DNA of 64,000 nucleotides from Agroathelia rolfsii. Its lineage: Eukaryota; Basidiomycota; Agaricomycetes; Amylocorticiales; Amylocorticiaceae. Below the pieces are notes generated by a model, which saw only the letters and a list, made by a program, of their open reading frames with translations, had not been told where the DNA came from and did no database searches. Shown one piece after another: positions 39,018 to 50,000 of this stretch (the stretch's first letter is position 1; every line of letters starts with the position of its first letter). Where the stretch lies: assembly GCA_018343915.1 (NCBI GenBank), contig JABRWF010000004.1, positions 3,162,001-3,226,000 on the forward strand, read 5' to 3'. The translations under genes were made by a program, and so were the position numbers.

Positions 39018-40484
39018 TCAAATTAACAGGACAAGGGATTTTTTTTTTACTGACAGAGCAAGGAGTGAATTGCAAGTGACTAGCTCAGATTTACATCAGC
39101 CGGCTGCTGGCGTGGAATGAGGTGCTCATAACACGTACCTCCTGACCATACAATGTACATTGGCATCCAGATAACTACAAGAGAACGTTGAGCTGGAATA
39201 TGAGCAGTGCAATGCTTTAATCTCACAGGCATTTGGTAGAGCTGCGAACTAGGCAGAAGAACTAGACATTAGCAGGGGTGGATCACTTTTGAAAGCAATA
39301 AACGTGGAAACCCACTGTGATGATACATGCCACGGCAAGTAAACTTTCAAGAATGATTCATGTCCTGTACGTGTTATTGGTGGTAATCGCACTCACCCAA
39401 TTATACCACCAGTCTCTAAAGGTAACTGGTCAACAAACGAAAAACGAGGGGACTAAAGCAGACTAACGAATAATCCAATTGGACAGAATGCGCGCAACTG
39501 GCAATGTACTAAGGCGGATTTATTTAGTGTTGAACTGGTGTAGAAACGAAAAATAAAAATTACCGTCTTGAATGTTTGGGGGCTTGCTTCCTAAGGCTGT
39601 AACAAGTGACAAGTGAAATTAGGATGTCCTCAATGGCACCCAAGGAAAGGACAGTTTTTATTAGCCAGCCTTGAGATTATATTCAATTCAGATCGTAGAA
39701 AACCCGTTTCTATCCATACGTACGCCATTCAGTCTCGAACGAGAAGATATTGCTCATCGTGATTATTCTTTCCGCTATCACTAAACCGCCTATGCACCGC
39801 AGGAAAGACAAAAACCAAAAGAATGCCGGGAGATGAATCTTTCCGCTCATCTGAGGCATTGTTTTCAGTTGACTGGCCTTGGGTTTTCTTCGAAAGAATA
39901 AATTACCTTGAAAATGCGAGCGGCAAAAAAAGCCTTCAAGTTTCAATTCGTAAAAGAAGGACTTGTTGAGTAAACAGTACTCGACTTACCTGGGAGATGG
40001 GGTCCATGAAAGCCAAGAACAATATGCTAACCCGCAGCCCCATTGGTACGTCTATTAGGATCTCGAGACGGCCAAAATTAAGGACAGCTATTGTGTATAC
40101 TGCGTGGGTAGTGCAAATCGTGAATCCAAAATACAACGCCCTGTTGGATTGTTGGCCCAAACAATGATAGACAATTGCTGTGGGCCTACCATATTAACAC
40201 CACCTTAATGAGCGGAGCAAAATGTTCGGGTGAGGCCACAAGTGAACTATAGTTTTCGACGAACCAGAAGTTTTATGAAGGTGAGGTCTTGTAGGAACCA
40301 AACATAGTAGAGAAGGACCTGGAGCGACATTGTTCCGAAGAGACATAGAGAAACTGTAAAACGCAGAGGTTATTATGGCGTTTAACTAGAATGTAGTTTT
40401 GAGAGCTATACTAAAGCTTCCGATCAAGTATGCCCCTAGAGTCGGATTGAAGTCAATGTGTAGAGCAGTTGGGATGGTTTCCAT
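39018..40484 (-). CDS. DUF6534-type seven-helix membrane protein
   Basis: A member of the mushroom-expanded membrane family with C-terminal DUF6534 domain; function unknown, sometimes compared to receptors. ATG 40484: METIPTALHIDFNPTLGAYL with the family TLGA-LIG opening. Ten or so small exons join in frame: ISLCLFGTMSLQVLLYYVWF, LTFIKLLVVLIWALYFGFTI, THAVYTIAVLNFGRLEILID, LRVSILFLAFMDPISQAFFA with ARIFK, FFWFLSFLRCIGGLVIAERI, WLIKTVLSLGAIEDILISLV, LSNWIIQTGGIIG and VWSGVTCNSLLALSVKK, matching the family's helix pattern and its NSLLA-L end. Stop TGA 39018-39020. One exon (40190-40203) is only 14 nt. The many tiny exons hide the gene from simple frame scans. Confidence 0.8.
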
Positions 40485-42364
40485 GACGTCTAAAGTAAAG
40501 GATAGTAGTCGATGTGAGGATGACTCGGCCTGTAAAGATCGTAAAATTTGAAGAGGGAGGGAAATATGTTATCAGAGCCCAAAGGGAGGGGACATGAGAG
40601 AAGTAGAAATCTCATGCGGCAGTAGCGTTTTAAGGTGAACTTAGATGACATGACTCTTCGGGACAATTTAATGAATGCGATTTAATTTCCATCTTCATCT
40701 TTACACGCCAGGCAACAGGCTAGCATGCTGGTTGGGACGATCGAACAATTCCGGATGGATTGAGGGACTCCATCTTCAGTGTAGGATGTCACCGCAAGAA
40801 TCTTCTCTATAGAATTTCTGTTCTCGAAAAGTGGGGTTGCATCGATGATAAAAATGGTCCAGTCAACTCCTAAAGGAGGTAGCGTGGTCAATCATTATGT
40901 TCACGGAACGGAGCCATGCCGTGGGTTTTCATATCCGCCTTAACAATTCCAGTGACAGATGCCCGTGGATCATGATGCTCCGGTGTTATTTGCTGGTCCC
41001 GTGTCGACAACCCAAGTGGGATACTAATATTTCCGCAAGGAGCATGGACAGCTATCAGGGAGGAAAAAAATCGAAAGCCGCCCGGAGCATTTGAGACTCG
41101 AGCACAATACTTGAGCATGCTTGAATACTTCACCGCCTCAAATCGCCCCGATTTTGACTGCCAATATGACAGGTATGTGACCTGACCAGAAGAATGACTT
41201 CCATAGTTGGGTATATTACGTGAGCTCGTGACAGCTGAGAATAGCATTGCCTCCGCCAGATGGCTATCGGTGGCTTCTCAAATGCCATGTTTTTCTCGAT
41301 ATAGTGATGAGCCTAGCTGAAATCTGCACTAGCTCGCGCGTCCATTATGCCTAATGCCCAAGTTGGTCCAAAAGAAATGATAGAATAGGAAGCAAAAGAA
41401 ATTGCAAGTACCAAAGATAGGTAAGCTGGAAGACGCGGCCGTAAACAAGGAGCAAGAATTCCTATGCCCTGTTCTCAGTAGAGGGAGATCGGCCTAAAGG
41501 TCGCAGAAGTCCATCAGGAGAATACAGCGCGTGATGGCGCTTGTTTAGCGAGTTCCTCAGAGAGGACCTTTGCCCAAGGCCGCTATGACGATTGTTGATC
41601 CAATGTGCTCATGGGCGGCTGAACATTAAATCACACTTTTAAAGATAGTGTTAGACTCCAGTTAAATTTTTAACGTTTAATATAGGGTAACGGTGACGAA
41701 TTACGTGTAGCAGTTGCGTGGTACTATTCAGCAAGAGAAACTACTGGTGTTTGGAGACTGCATCCTTACAGACTTTGATTATGGCGGATATCGGTGTAGA
41801 TGCGGAAGGAAGCGAAGTGCGCGGCTGTGTGCCGTAGGAACACAACGAAGCGGAGCTGAGTTTCAAGGCGATGCCTGCGTATTCAAGTTGAATAACCTGA
41901 GCCGCGTACTCTGTATTGTACTCTACAACGTAACTGTAAGCGCGTTTATAGTACGATGATGTATGTGTCCGACACTAGATGCGTATTCTGACAATTGAGA
42001 CTTAATGCATTCAAGGGTTCCATAGGGCCCGCCATTGATACTGGCGCTATGAGCAGCTCGTATGGAAGCATGAGCAACGTATAGTTTGCATACCAGTACG
42101 CCCTGTAACAAGTGACACGGACTCACGATTGCCTTAGCAAGTTGTTGATCAACCTGAAGCCCTGAAGTATAATTTTCCAGGCTGTTCCTCGAGATTCTAT
42201 CCAGGGCCCATGTATTGTTTGGTTAAGTTAGTGATGATACATAATGTATAGATTAATCAGATTCTTGTTTCTTCATCATTTCAATGTCCAGCCATGTGCG
42301 AGTAAAAATATATATTCTTGAAAAAACAATTCCGTTCCAGAAATATTGACATGTATTACAATAT
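40485..42364. other. Long region without a supported gene; possible decayed coding sequence
   Basis: Minus-strand frames at 40682-40891 (ending CLACKDEDGN) and 40888-41247 (including GGFRFFSSLIAVHAPCG) are next to each other and could be two exons, but I recognise no family, the second has no convincing ATG, and no good splice pair joins them. The plus-strand frame at 41714-41959 is Cys/Arg-rich and unremarkable. AT-rich elsewhere. No tRNA or repeat was recognised. Confidence 0.3.
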
Positions 42365-43669
42365 TCACAAAAAGCGGGTCTTAGCCTCTTGAAGAAATTC
42401 TTCCATAGTACTTATTTGGACGCCCAAGGCCAGCAGGCGAGGGTCCGGAAGGATACAACCAGGATATGCTCCAAATTCGCTGTGAGACGCAAACTGTACA
42501 ATACGATTCAGTCATGATTTATTGTTCCGAGCCTAGAGGAAAGAGGAAAAGGCACCATATCATCAAGATCGCGTGAGCCAGATGTCTCCGGAGAGATGAA
42601 TTTGACGGGTTTGCCAAGTGCTAGGAGGTTATGTTAGCCATATAATTGCAAAAATACGACCATACGGCTTACCATCAGCTAGGGAACTGGCAAGCTCCGG
42701 GAATGTCATGACAGTGGAAACACCATAGAATATCTGACCCAAAATATTGCTGCCATCGGAAGTGTAGTTCTTCATCAAGGCTAGAACCATCGGTCCCAGG
42801 TCACGCTCCACCCATATAAAGTATTCAACAGAGGTTGGACTGTACTTCGGTATACGAAGCTCATATCCACCATCAGAAGCTTTTGCCAGGAAGCCATATC
42901 TTTAGTGTGTTTTTTTCAATCAATGTAACTTTATGAAGACTGCAGTACTTACTGCCAGAGATTCTCGAGAAAATGTCCTGAATATTGGTTGATGAGAACT
43001 CACGCCTCCAATGATGTCAATATACAAACCTGTCTGCACAGATGCATGAGGAACACCGGACCTCAGGAGGTATTTGTAAATTTCATGCTTGTCTAGAAAA
43101 TCATACAAGTGATTGGTAATTGAAATGCTAGTTTTGACAAAGGAGCCTGATATTACTTTCAGTATGCATGGCATTCACATATTTACCCCCAGATGTTTCG
43201 GCGACACTAGGAAGCGAACTGCAAGAGAGTAGCCATTAGTTCAATCTATATTTCAGGGGAAGAAAAAATTTGTTTGAACCTCCAAATGAAAAGCTTGACA
43301 CCTGTTTCTTTGGCAGCGTCTACCAAAATTTTGCCTTGTCTTATCTCGTCTTCTTCGTTGACACCGATGATAGAGGAATCAAAGAATTTCGTTACTCCGA
43401 ACACACACTCTACATTTTGGAGTGCTTTGACAACCGAATCTCTGTCCCAGATATCTGCCTTGATCAGCACGACCCCCTGCGCTTTCAGCTTTTCGGCTGC
43501 AGCAGAAGTGGGGTTCCGGGTAATAGCATGGACAGTAAATGTCCCGTCTTTAAGAAGAGCTCTCACTACAGAAGAACCTACATAGGGATTAGATCAAATG
43601 AGCTAATTAGAGCCGTTAGTATTAACCCTGGGTGCCTGTTGCTCCGAAAACAGCAGCAATGCGAGTCAT
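42365..43669 (-). CDS. NmrA-like family NAD(P)-binding protein
   Basis: An atypical short-chain dehydrogenase fold of the NmrA/HSCARG type, which senses NAD(P) or acts as a reductase in the cytosol. ATG 43669: MTRIAAVFGATGTQGSSVVR, a GxxGxxG dinucleotide site. Then LLKDGTFTVHAITRNPTSAA, GVVLIKADIWDRDSVVKAL, VFGVTKFFDSSI, EIRQGKILVDAAKETGVK, LPSVAETSGGKYVNAMHTE, a short-intron chain to DKHEIYKYLLRSGVPHASVQ, and TSVEYFIWVERDLGPMVLAL, VMTFPELASSLADALGKPVK. It ends EEFLQEAKTRF with TGA 42365-42367. The catalytic YxxxK is not evident, as expected for NmrA-like proteins. Family firm; role unknown. Confidence 0.85.
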
Positions 43670-44246
43670 GTTGTTGCAGAATAGACGCTTGGAAGTAGGT
43701 GGTTGTGTGATAACATGGCCCGGGGCAGAATTACAGCCCTCTTTTATGGAGTGTATTGGGCTGGCTCATTCAGGCTGAATAAACCTCGGAACGTTAATTT
43801 TAGCGAAAGCTGCTGACATAGCACACGGCCCAACCCGAAACCGGGCTGCTGAAAGATTGAAAACCAAAGTTTGTTAGATAGTTCTTCATACAGTTCATAG
43901 CTTGTGATAACAAGCAGCTGATAACCTATTGGTAGCAAGTTGGTAGTCGTAAGGCTCCAGTACGTTTCTCCAATGCCGGTGTCAAAATAGGGGTGTAATG
44001 CTCAAGCCACGTAAGCAAAAACTATGTCATAACCAACTGCGCTCCCTTCGATTAGAATCTAGAGAGCGGCATATTTCGTTAGGAAACTTGGGAAATATCT
44101 TTTTGCACATGACTGGGAAGCATGCACGTGATGTGACATAACACTTCGTGACATGCACCTACACCCTCCAGGGTACTCTTCCAAGGTTTTCCACTCACCT
44201 CGTCAAGGCATTTGCACCCTTCGTGTCTTTGCTCGGAATCCATACA
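43670..44246. promoter_or_regulatory. Divergent promoter region, NmrA-like / Tom6-like
   Basis: Upstream region of both genes. No TATA box close to either start codon and no gene supported. A CACGTG-like GCACGTGATGTGACA lies at about 44124-44138, some 110 bp before the Tom6-like start. Confidence 0.4.
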
Positions 44247-44477
44247 ATGGCTCGTCGTTCTGCTGCTGGTCAACCTTTCTACCTCCCTCCTGGTGCTCCA
44301 CACCCACGTAGTGCCCGTCAGGACCCGGACGAGTCTGCCTTTAGTCGCTTCTTGCGGGAGGAAATATTCGCTCCAGAGAAGCTGCCAGGCAATATTAGCA
44401 TCGTAACAGGTATCAGCCTGTTTGTTGGCGGAATTATTGCCGTCAGGACTTGGGGACAACACATGATTCCTGCTTAA
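44247..44477 (+). CDS. Small single-pass membrane protein, Tom6-like
   Basis: Seventy-six codons without intron. The N-terminal half is polar (MARRSAAGQPFYLPPGAPHP), then SRFLREEIFAPEKLPGNISI and one membrane helix (VTGISLFVGGIIAVRTWG) close to the C-terminus, ending HMIPA. Fungal Tom6 subunits of the outer-membrane translocase have the same plan: short polar domain, a segment with SP/APE before the helix, and a W-G-x-x-x-x-P-type ending. Small size and single helix give little to compare, so another small mitochondrial membrane protein is possible. The ATG context CACAATGG is normal. Confidence 0.55.
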   Translation: MARRSAAGQPFYLPPGAPHPRSARQDPDESAFSRFLREEIFAPEKLPGNISIVTGISLFVGGIIAVRTWGQHMIPA

Positions 44478-44836
44478 GGTGGTAAAACTGTGTGTAAATG
44501 GTTCATTGTAATACCTTGCTTGCAAAACATCGCTCATAGTATTGATATGCAGCCACCCTATGAACCAACAAGGCTATGACCACTCGTGGGGTACACGCCT
44601 ACGCTCTAGCAAAACATCCTCGCTTCGTGGCAGCGTACAGGCCACGACATATACTACCTTAATAATATTACGTGTAATGCAGACTGTACTCTCACTCGAC
44701 AGTTACGGTCAATGATATGCTCTGTGCTCCATTGTACTGCCTAATGCCATTCACGTGAACCCTCTCGTCTGCGATCGTGTCAAGCATACGTCTAGATTCC
44801 CCTGTTTAGCGACTAAAAATACTGCTATGAAGCAGT
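44478..44836. other. Convergent intergenic region
   Basis: Between the Tom6-like gene and the first CE16 copy. No gene, RNA or repeat recognised. Confidence 0.35.
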
Positions 44837-45920
44837 TCAGCTAAACCATGTTATGTAGTTTTGAGATTAGTCTTCAGAGCTGCGGCAATGTTTCTAACGG
44901 TAACTCTATCCGCCTTGCAGCCCGCCCCGCCACAAGTAACCGTCTCTATCTGTTCCCCCAGCAAGAGTGCAGCTGCCCGCATCTGAAAGTTCTCATTGAA
45001 CTGGAGGGTACATGAGTGAATACAGCTTGTGACATTCAGAGGAGCAGTACCATCCAAGTAGTTTCCGGGGCTACTCCATATGTCCCAGAACAAAGTGGTG
45101 GAGCTGAATAATCCTAAGAAAACAGTCAGGTATATGAGCTGAATATATAGTATCATCAACCATAACTAACCGACATGGGCTCCCGGTAGTTGAGGCACAA
45201 GGCTAGAAAGCATCAGCTCAGAGAATTTATTGCATGACTTCGTCATTTCCGCCATAGCAATACTCCATGCAGTGGAGTTACGTTCTTGGGTCCAATAGCG
45301 ATTGTAGTAAGATTCATTGCCATACAGGATAGTCAACTCTAGCGGAACCATCTATGAAAATGGTATCATTCAATTTTAGGTTAGCAATGGCAAAAAGAAA
45401 AAAAGAAACCAGCATTTTGAAGAGGAAATTCCTTGCACCGCTATCATAAAGCGTCTTCACCCAGTTTATCGCACAGGCCGTCGTATCGACAATGCTCACG
45501 CCTAGAGAACCATGCCCATTCAATAAGGCGTTGGCTCCAACATCACTTGTGCCAATCCACAGAGTATATGCGGTTTCGTTAGTATTCAACGTCAACGCCC
45601 CGTCGTTGACTTCTCTGAAATAATCGGGTAGCTGGGTTTCGAAAACAGAAGGAGAAGGGTGATATGTCACGGTGATATTGTTGGAGCATGTTGCGCCTGA
45701 TTTTGCAAATGAGTGGAGAGAGGTGCCATACATGGCCGCATAGACCGGCCATAAAGTCCCGCCATCGGAAGCGCCTTCTGTGTGGGTATAGCTGTCGCCG
45801 AAGGTGACCAGGTTCTTTATCTGACCAGGCTGCACTCCATTGGCGGTGGAAAAAAGTAATTAAGGAAAACAGCGAAGTGGTCGGAACAGAGAGACGGACA
45901 AGCATGACCAAAAGGTCCAT
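44837..45920 (-). pseudogene. CE16 esterase pseudogene (tandem copy A)
   Basis: Closely related to the two intact copies downstream, with the same three-exon plan, but broken in several places. The putative signal peptide (after ATG 45905 or 45920) runs RLSVPTTSLFSL and then leaves frame: a T-run near 45860 carries one extra base relative to copy B. The mature start GQIKNLVTFGDSYT with the GDSL serine is intact but has no in-frame ATG. The donor after exon 1 is altered (LFK-M instead of LFQN|GTTAGT). In exon 3 the block holding the catalytic Asp-x-x-His (DELHP in copies B and C) is missing, replaced by VTCGGAGCKADR, and a stop codon at 44851-44853 precedes the family end. Without the catalytic His, activity is not expected even if the frame were bypassed. 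Confidence 0.82.
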
Positions 45921-46613
45921 GCCGATGATGAAGCTGTCTAGACTGAGCGCACTTTGGCATCGGTTATATATTAGTACTAGTATGTACTAGTATAAGAGAT
46001 ACGAGAAAACTGACCGAGCCAACACAGATGAACCTCCATTAAGGATCGGACCATCGTAGACATGTGAACATGAAAGAAATAATGCAATTGATCATGGGTA
46101 TCATGATATAGTGTTACGTGACTAGGATACTACAGTGCCTACCGAAAGTCTGTCACGGTTTTCGTTCATTTGTATCTCATCCATTTCCATACTGCTTTGC
46201 TTCAAATAAAACTTGTTTAGGATGTATAAATGTCCTGTATATACTTATAGGGTTAAACATACACTGGATACCTCTTATTTTATACGAAATTTTATTTGAA
46301 GTAAAACGGCGTGGAAGTGGATGAGATGTAAACGAACGAAAAGCGTAATAGACTTTCGGTGGGCGCTGTATAAACTCAACACCAAGTTGATGATAGTTAT
46401 CAATGCAATATTGCCAGTGATCGCCATCCGTTTGACTACATATAGGTGCACCGGCAAATTCAATTGGTTTTCATGCACTAGCCATTGTCGGTGCTTGTTG
46501 CTGTTGTATTTTCTTGAGGGTTACTCGTGTAGCACCACATCTTGTGTTATCAGGAAGAAAATATATCTTTTTTTTTGTCTTCTAACAACTCATTATATAT
46601 TTTGTGAAGGAGC
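45921..46613. other. Spacer between CE16 copies A and B
   Basis: Upstream region of copy A, AT-rich, with a palindromic TAGTACTAGTATGTACTAGTA at about 45969-45990. It lacks the TATTTATA box found before copies B and C, in keeping with decay of copy A. No gene seen. Confidence 0.4.
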
Positions 46614-47681
46614 TCAGCTGAGCCATGTTGTATAGTTCTGGGACGTAGCACTCAGAACTGCAGCAATGTTCCTGGCGAGGATTCTATCTGCCTGCTCGCT
46701 TGGATGCAACTCATCCCACCACAAGAAACTGTCTCTAGCTGTCCCCTCGGCAATGGTACAGTCGCCTCCATCTGAAGTATCTTCATTGAGCTGGAGGATG
46801 CATGAGATAACGGAACCCGTAACGTTCAGAGGTGCCGTGCCATTGAAGTAATCTCCAGGATTGCTCCACATGTCCCAGAACAAAGCAGTGGAGTTGAACA
46901 AGCCTGGAGAAACAGTAAGACACAAGAGTTGTATATGTGTTATAAGCAATTCTGACTAACCGACGTGAGCCCCTGGCAGTTGAGGTGCAAGGTTGGTGAG
47001 CAACAGCTCAGAGAGCTTGTTACTAGCCTTTGTCATCTCTGCCATGGCAATACTCCATGCGGTGGAGTTGCGCTCCGCTGTCCAATAATGGTTATAGTAG
47101 GACACGTTGCGGTACATTGTAGTCAACTCCAGTGGAATCATCTGAGAGAACGTCTTTATCTAAATCAAAATACCAAAAAGATGGGAACTAACGTTCTGAA
47201 AGAGGAAGTTTCTTGCACCGCTGTCATAGAGTGTCTTCACCCAGTTGACCGCACAGATCGTCGTATCGACAAGGCTCACCCCCGGAGAGCCTTGTCCAAC
47301 CAATAGTGAGTTAGCGCCAATATCGTTCGTGCCAATCCACAGGGTATATGCGGTGTCGTTAGCGTTCAACGTCAAGCTTCCATTGTTGACCTCATCGAAA
47401 TAGGTAGGCAGCTGAGACTCAAATAGAGATGGGGCTGGGCGGTATGTAAGATTGTTGGAGCACGTCGCGCCGGCCTTCGCGAACGGATAGAGAGAGAAGT
47501 TGCCATACATGGCTGCATAGACAGGCCATGCCGTCCCTCCATCGCCAGTCTGGCCTACATCGGTATAGCTGTCGCCGAAGGTGACCAGATTCTTTATCTG
47601 ACCAGGATGCACTCCAGTGGCGGCGGCAAAGGTGGCCAAAGAGAACAGCGAAGTGGTCAAAACGGAGAGACGAGTAGCCAT
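46614..47681 (-). CDS. Secreted CE16 acetyl esterase / SGNH hydrolase (tandem copy B)
   Basis: Carbohydrate esterase family 16 enzymes remove acetyl groups from the non-reducing ends of xylo- and other oligosaccharides outside the cell. ATG 47681; the frame further upstream begins with TTG. Signal peptide MATRLSVLTTSLFSLATFAA, then GVHPGQIKNLVTFGDSYTD with the nucleophile Ser, TLWIGTNDIGANS (block III Asn), and DSFLWWDELHPSEQADR with the catalytic Asp and His. Three exons, with introns at about 47145-47192 and 46904-46957. Many N-glycosylation sequons (NNLT, NGS, NDT, NVS, NST, NGT). Ends YTTWLS at TGA 46614-46616. It matches copy C over its whole length and is one unit of a tandem array. Confidence 0.92.
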
Positions 47682-47725
47682 GGCCAAAGGTCTCTGACGA
47701 AGTCTTCGACCCTCGCCCTCATGCG

Positions 47726-47733
47726 TATTTATA
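47726..47733 (-). promoter_or_regulatory. TATA box of CE16 copy B
   Basis: Minus-strand TATAAATA, 45 bp before the start codon, within GCGTATTTATAAGG shared with copy C. Confidence 0.65.
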
Positions 47734-48812
47734 AGGGATATGAGAAAACTTGTCTAGGAGTTAACCCGGACAAGCCTCCCAGAACCAAACCTCTATGAAA
47801 AGTTGGGCCATTGCGAACGCGTGAGAGATACATGACAATCAGTCACGAGAGTGGTTCAACATGCAAGGATTCCAATAACAGATTAAAAGGTAGTGGTCAC
47901 GAGCTGATATCGTTGTCACAGTTGACTTCTGACTTGAAGAAACAGTACTAGGTGATAGACAGGCGGCTGAAGATAGCATATCGTCGTAACGAGCCATGCC
48001 ATATATATATTCGGTAATGATGTCATTATGATGCTAATTATAAGAAGTGCATGCATTGCAAGAAATAATTCATGGCATTTGACGTTGATGAGCTCAGGAG
48101 CCATACACACAAGCACAAGCCTAAGATCTGAGCGCTGAACGACAACCATTTTTCAAGTTATCAAGCACGCGGTCACTGATCGGAAGAGAATGGTGCGCGA
48201 CACATGGGTGGATAGTCATGAGTGTTGCGTATCATCGAGAATCCGGTTCTTACATTGAGTAATGTTGACGTTGGAAACGTGTTGCAACTATACATAGAGC
48301 TATTTATACCAGAGAAGTCATCTAGCAAGGAAATGAAAGGTGATTTCGATGTTGTATTTCGAGAAATCGACTTGATTTACGAGCTGGACCAGGTGCTGTT
48401 ACTAGCTTGTGTAGCCTCAGGTTAATGCCAGTAAGAACACTGGCATTCTTCTCATAGTGTTTCTTAGTCCTGACTACCCAATTGGCGAGATAGTTCCTGG
48501 AACCGCTTGCCTCTTAAAGTAGACAATAAGTTAGAAACGGCATCATTTCTCCATGCTCTGAGCGAAATACCGTATATGCAACCTCTTCGAGAAGGTGGCC
48601 CTTGTAAACATGAAACATATGGCGTTTTGAATTACCAGATGTACTAGGATCTCATTAACTCCGATTCTTCTGGCATGACCCTCCCATTAGAAGAAAGGAA
48701 GGATGCGATTTAAAGCAGAGAGTCAGAGACAAAGAGCTCTTGTATTGACTCTAGCGTGAGTACAGGTGACCTCAGGGCAGCCTCCCCAGGCAGGCGCAAG
48801 TTCACGTGAAAC

Positions 48813-48813
<1 letters not shown>

Positions 48814-48843
<30 letters not shown>
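48814..48843 (+). repeat. Poly-A tract, 30 nt
   Basis: Uninterrupted A30 with a CACGTG hexamer on each side (48803-48808 and 48851-48856). Confidence 0.9.
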
Positions 48844-48849
<6 letters not shown>

Positions 48850-49114
48850 ACACGTGATGATCATAATGTTGAAATTCAACGCGGCACGCAGCTTAACTCG
48901 GACAAGACGCTCGACTGAGTACATGTAAGGGTACAAACGCGTAGTGTACATCAAATAAAACCTACCTATATATCTACTAAACAGATGATAAATTTTTCAC
49001 GAAGACAAAAGGGACCGGAGTACGGAACCAAGACACAGACGGAACAACGACGCTTGCCAAGGCGACTCAATGTCTCGGATTCAAATATCAACAAATAAAT
49101 CACATTCCCTTAGC

Positions 49115-49133
49115 TTTTTTTTTTTTTTTTTTT
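49115..49133 (+). repeat. Poly-T tract, 19 nt
   Basis: Uninterrupted T19, about 270 bp after the poly-A tract. Confidence 0.9.
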
Positions 49134-49333
49134 GAAACAACACCATCTCCACCCCCAACTCTCTCTGACCCTCAGGCTGCATATACCCCTTTCCTCCCTA
49201 CTCTGTTACTTATCTCAAGATAATCGGCCGGACGTTTAACCTACCAGCTTATACGTCACAACAATAAACCTTACGGTACTTCACACTATGCTTCCTTATC
49301 CCTCATAATCTACTACACTACAGCCCTCTTTAC

Positions 49334-49449
49334 ACCGTAGTTTGTTTTTAGTACATAATGCGGTATCTAAACGTAATAATAATAATAATAATAATAATAA
49401 GCATATCCTAGCTTATATATCGCATGATATATTATAAACAAACTACGGT
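49334..49449. repeat. Imperfect palindrome enclosing a (TAA)9 microsatellite
   Basis: ACCGTAGTTTGTT at 49334-49346 is inverted at 49437-49449 (AACAAACTACGGT). Between them is (TAA)9 at 49374-49400, and CATAATGCG / CGCATGATAT add further weak pairing inside. Confidence 0.65.
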
Positions 49450-50000
49450 ATATATAAATATATAGATAGTTAGGCTAGATATAGAAATGTATCACATATC
49501 CGTATAATAGGACCGAACTTAGGGCAAAGTGTTCATCTGGAATAAATTTACTCTGCCAGTAAAGATTCGGACAAGATCTACACCAATCCCATTTCGCAAC
49601 TTGAAGAGCATCATCGCGGCTGCCGGGCGTGATGAATCAGAATATCAAGGTCACACCGGCTATAGCGCAATAAATACTAGTTGTGACCAGCAATGTTTAG
49701 AAGGATGATTATCTTTGGCCGGACTGACTTTTTTCTCGGCATTAGAATAGCCTTCCCCATGGGGTTCGTTTCCTTCAAGTTTACGTATTTCATTGCATGT
49801 ATGCAAAAGCTTTTATCTCCAGGACCATTGTCTGAGAAGCATTTGGTCATGAAGTGACTGTCGATGAGAGACGAGGCGGCATTCATGGGAGCCGATGAGA
49901 GATGCTCATGCCAGTGTGACCTTGTGCCATTTGGAAAGAAAATACATCTTGTTTATTGTCTTCTAATTTCTAACAACTAAAAGTACAGCTTGGAAGCAGC

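Larger units (their letters stand above)
47734..50000. other. Long spacer between CE16 copies B and C
   Basis: No gene supported. The left part (to about 48425) is duplicated upstream of copy C, so it is promoter and flank carried along by the tandem duplication. The middle contains a 30-nt A-run, a 19-nt T-run, a (TAA)9 microsatellite inside an imperfect palindrome, and AT-rich sequence. The frame at 48222-48425 lies in duplicated flank, is not preserved in the second copy, and is therefore not counted. Confidence 0.45.

Noticed and set aside
48222..48425. 67-codon plus-strand frame upstream of CE16 copy B.
   Set aside because: It lies in duplicated flank and the corresponding sequence upstream of copy C does not keep the frame.
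48814..48843. A30 tract as tail of a retroposed gene or LINE.
   Set aside because: No coding similarity, target-site duplication or truncated element is visible directly upstream.
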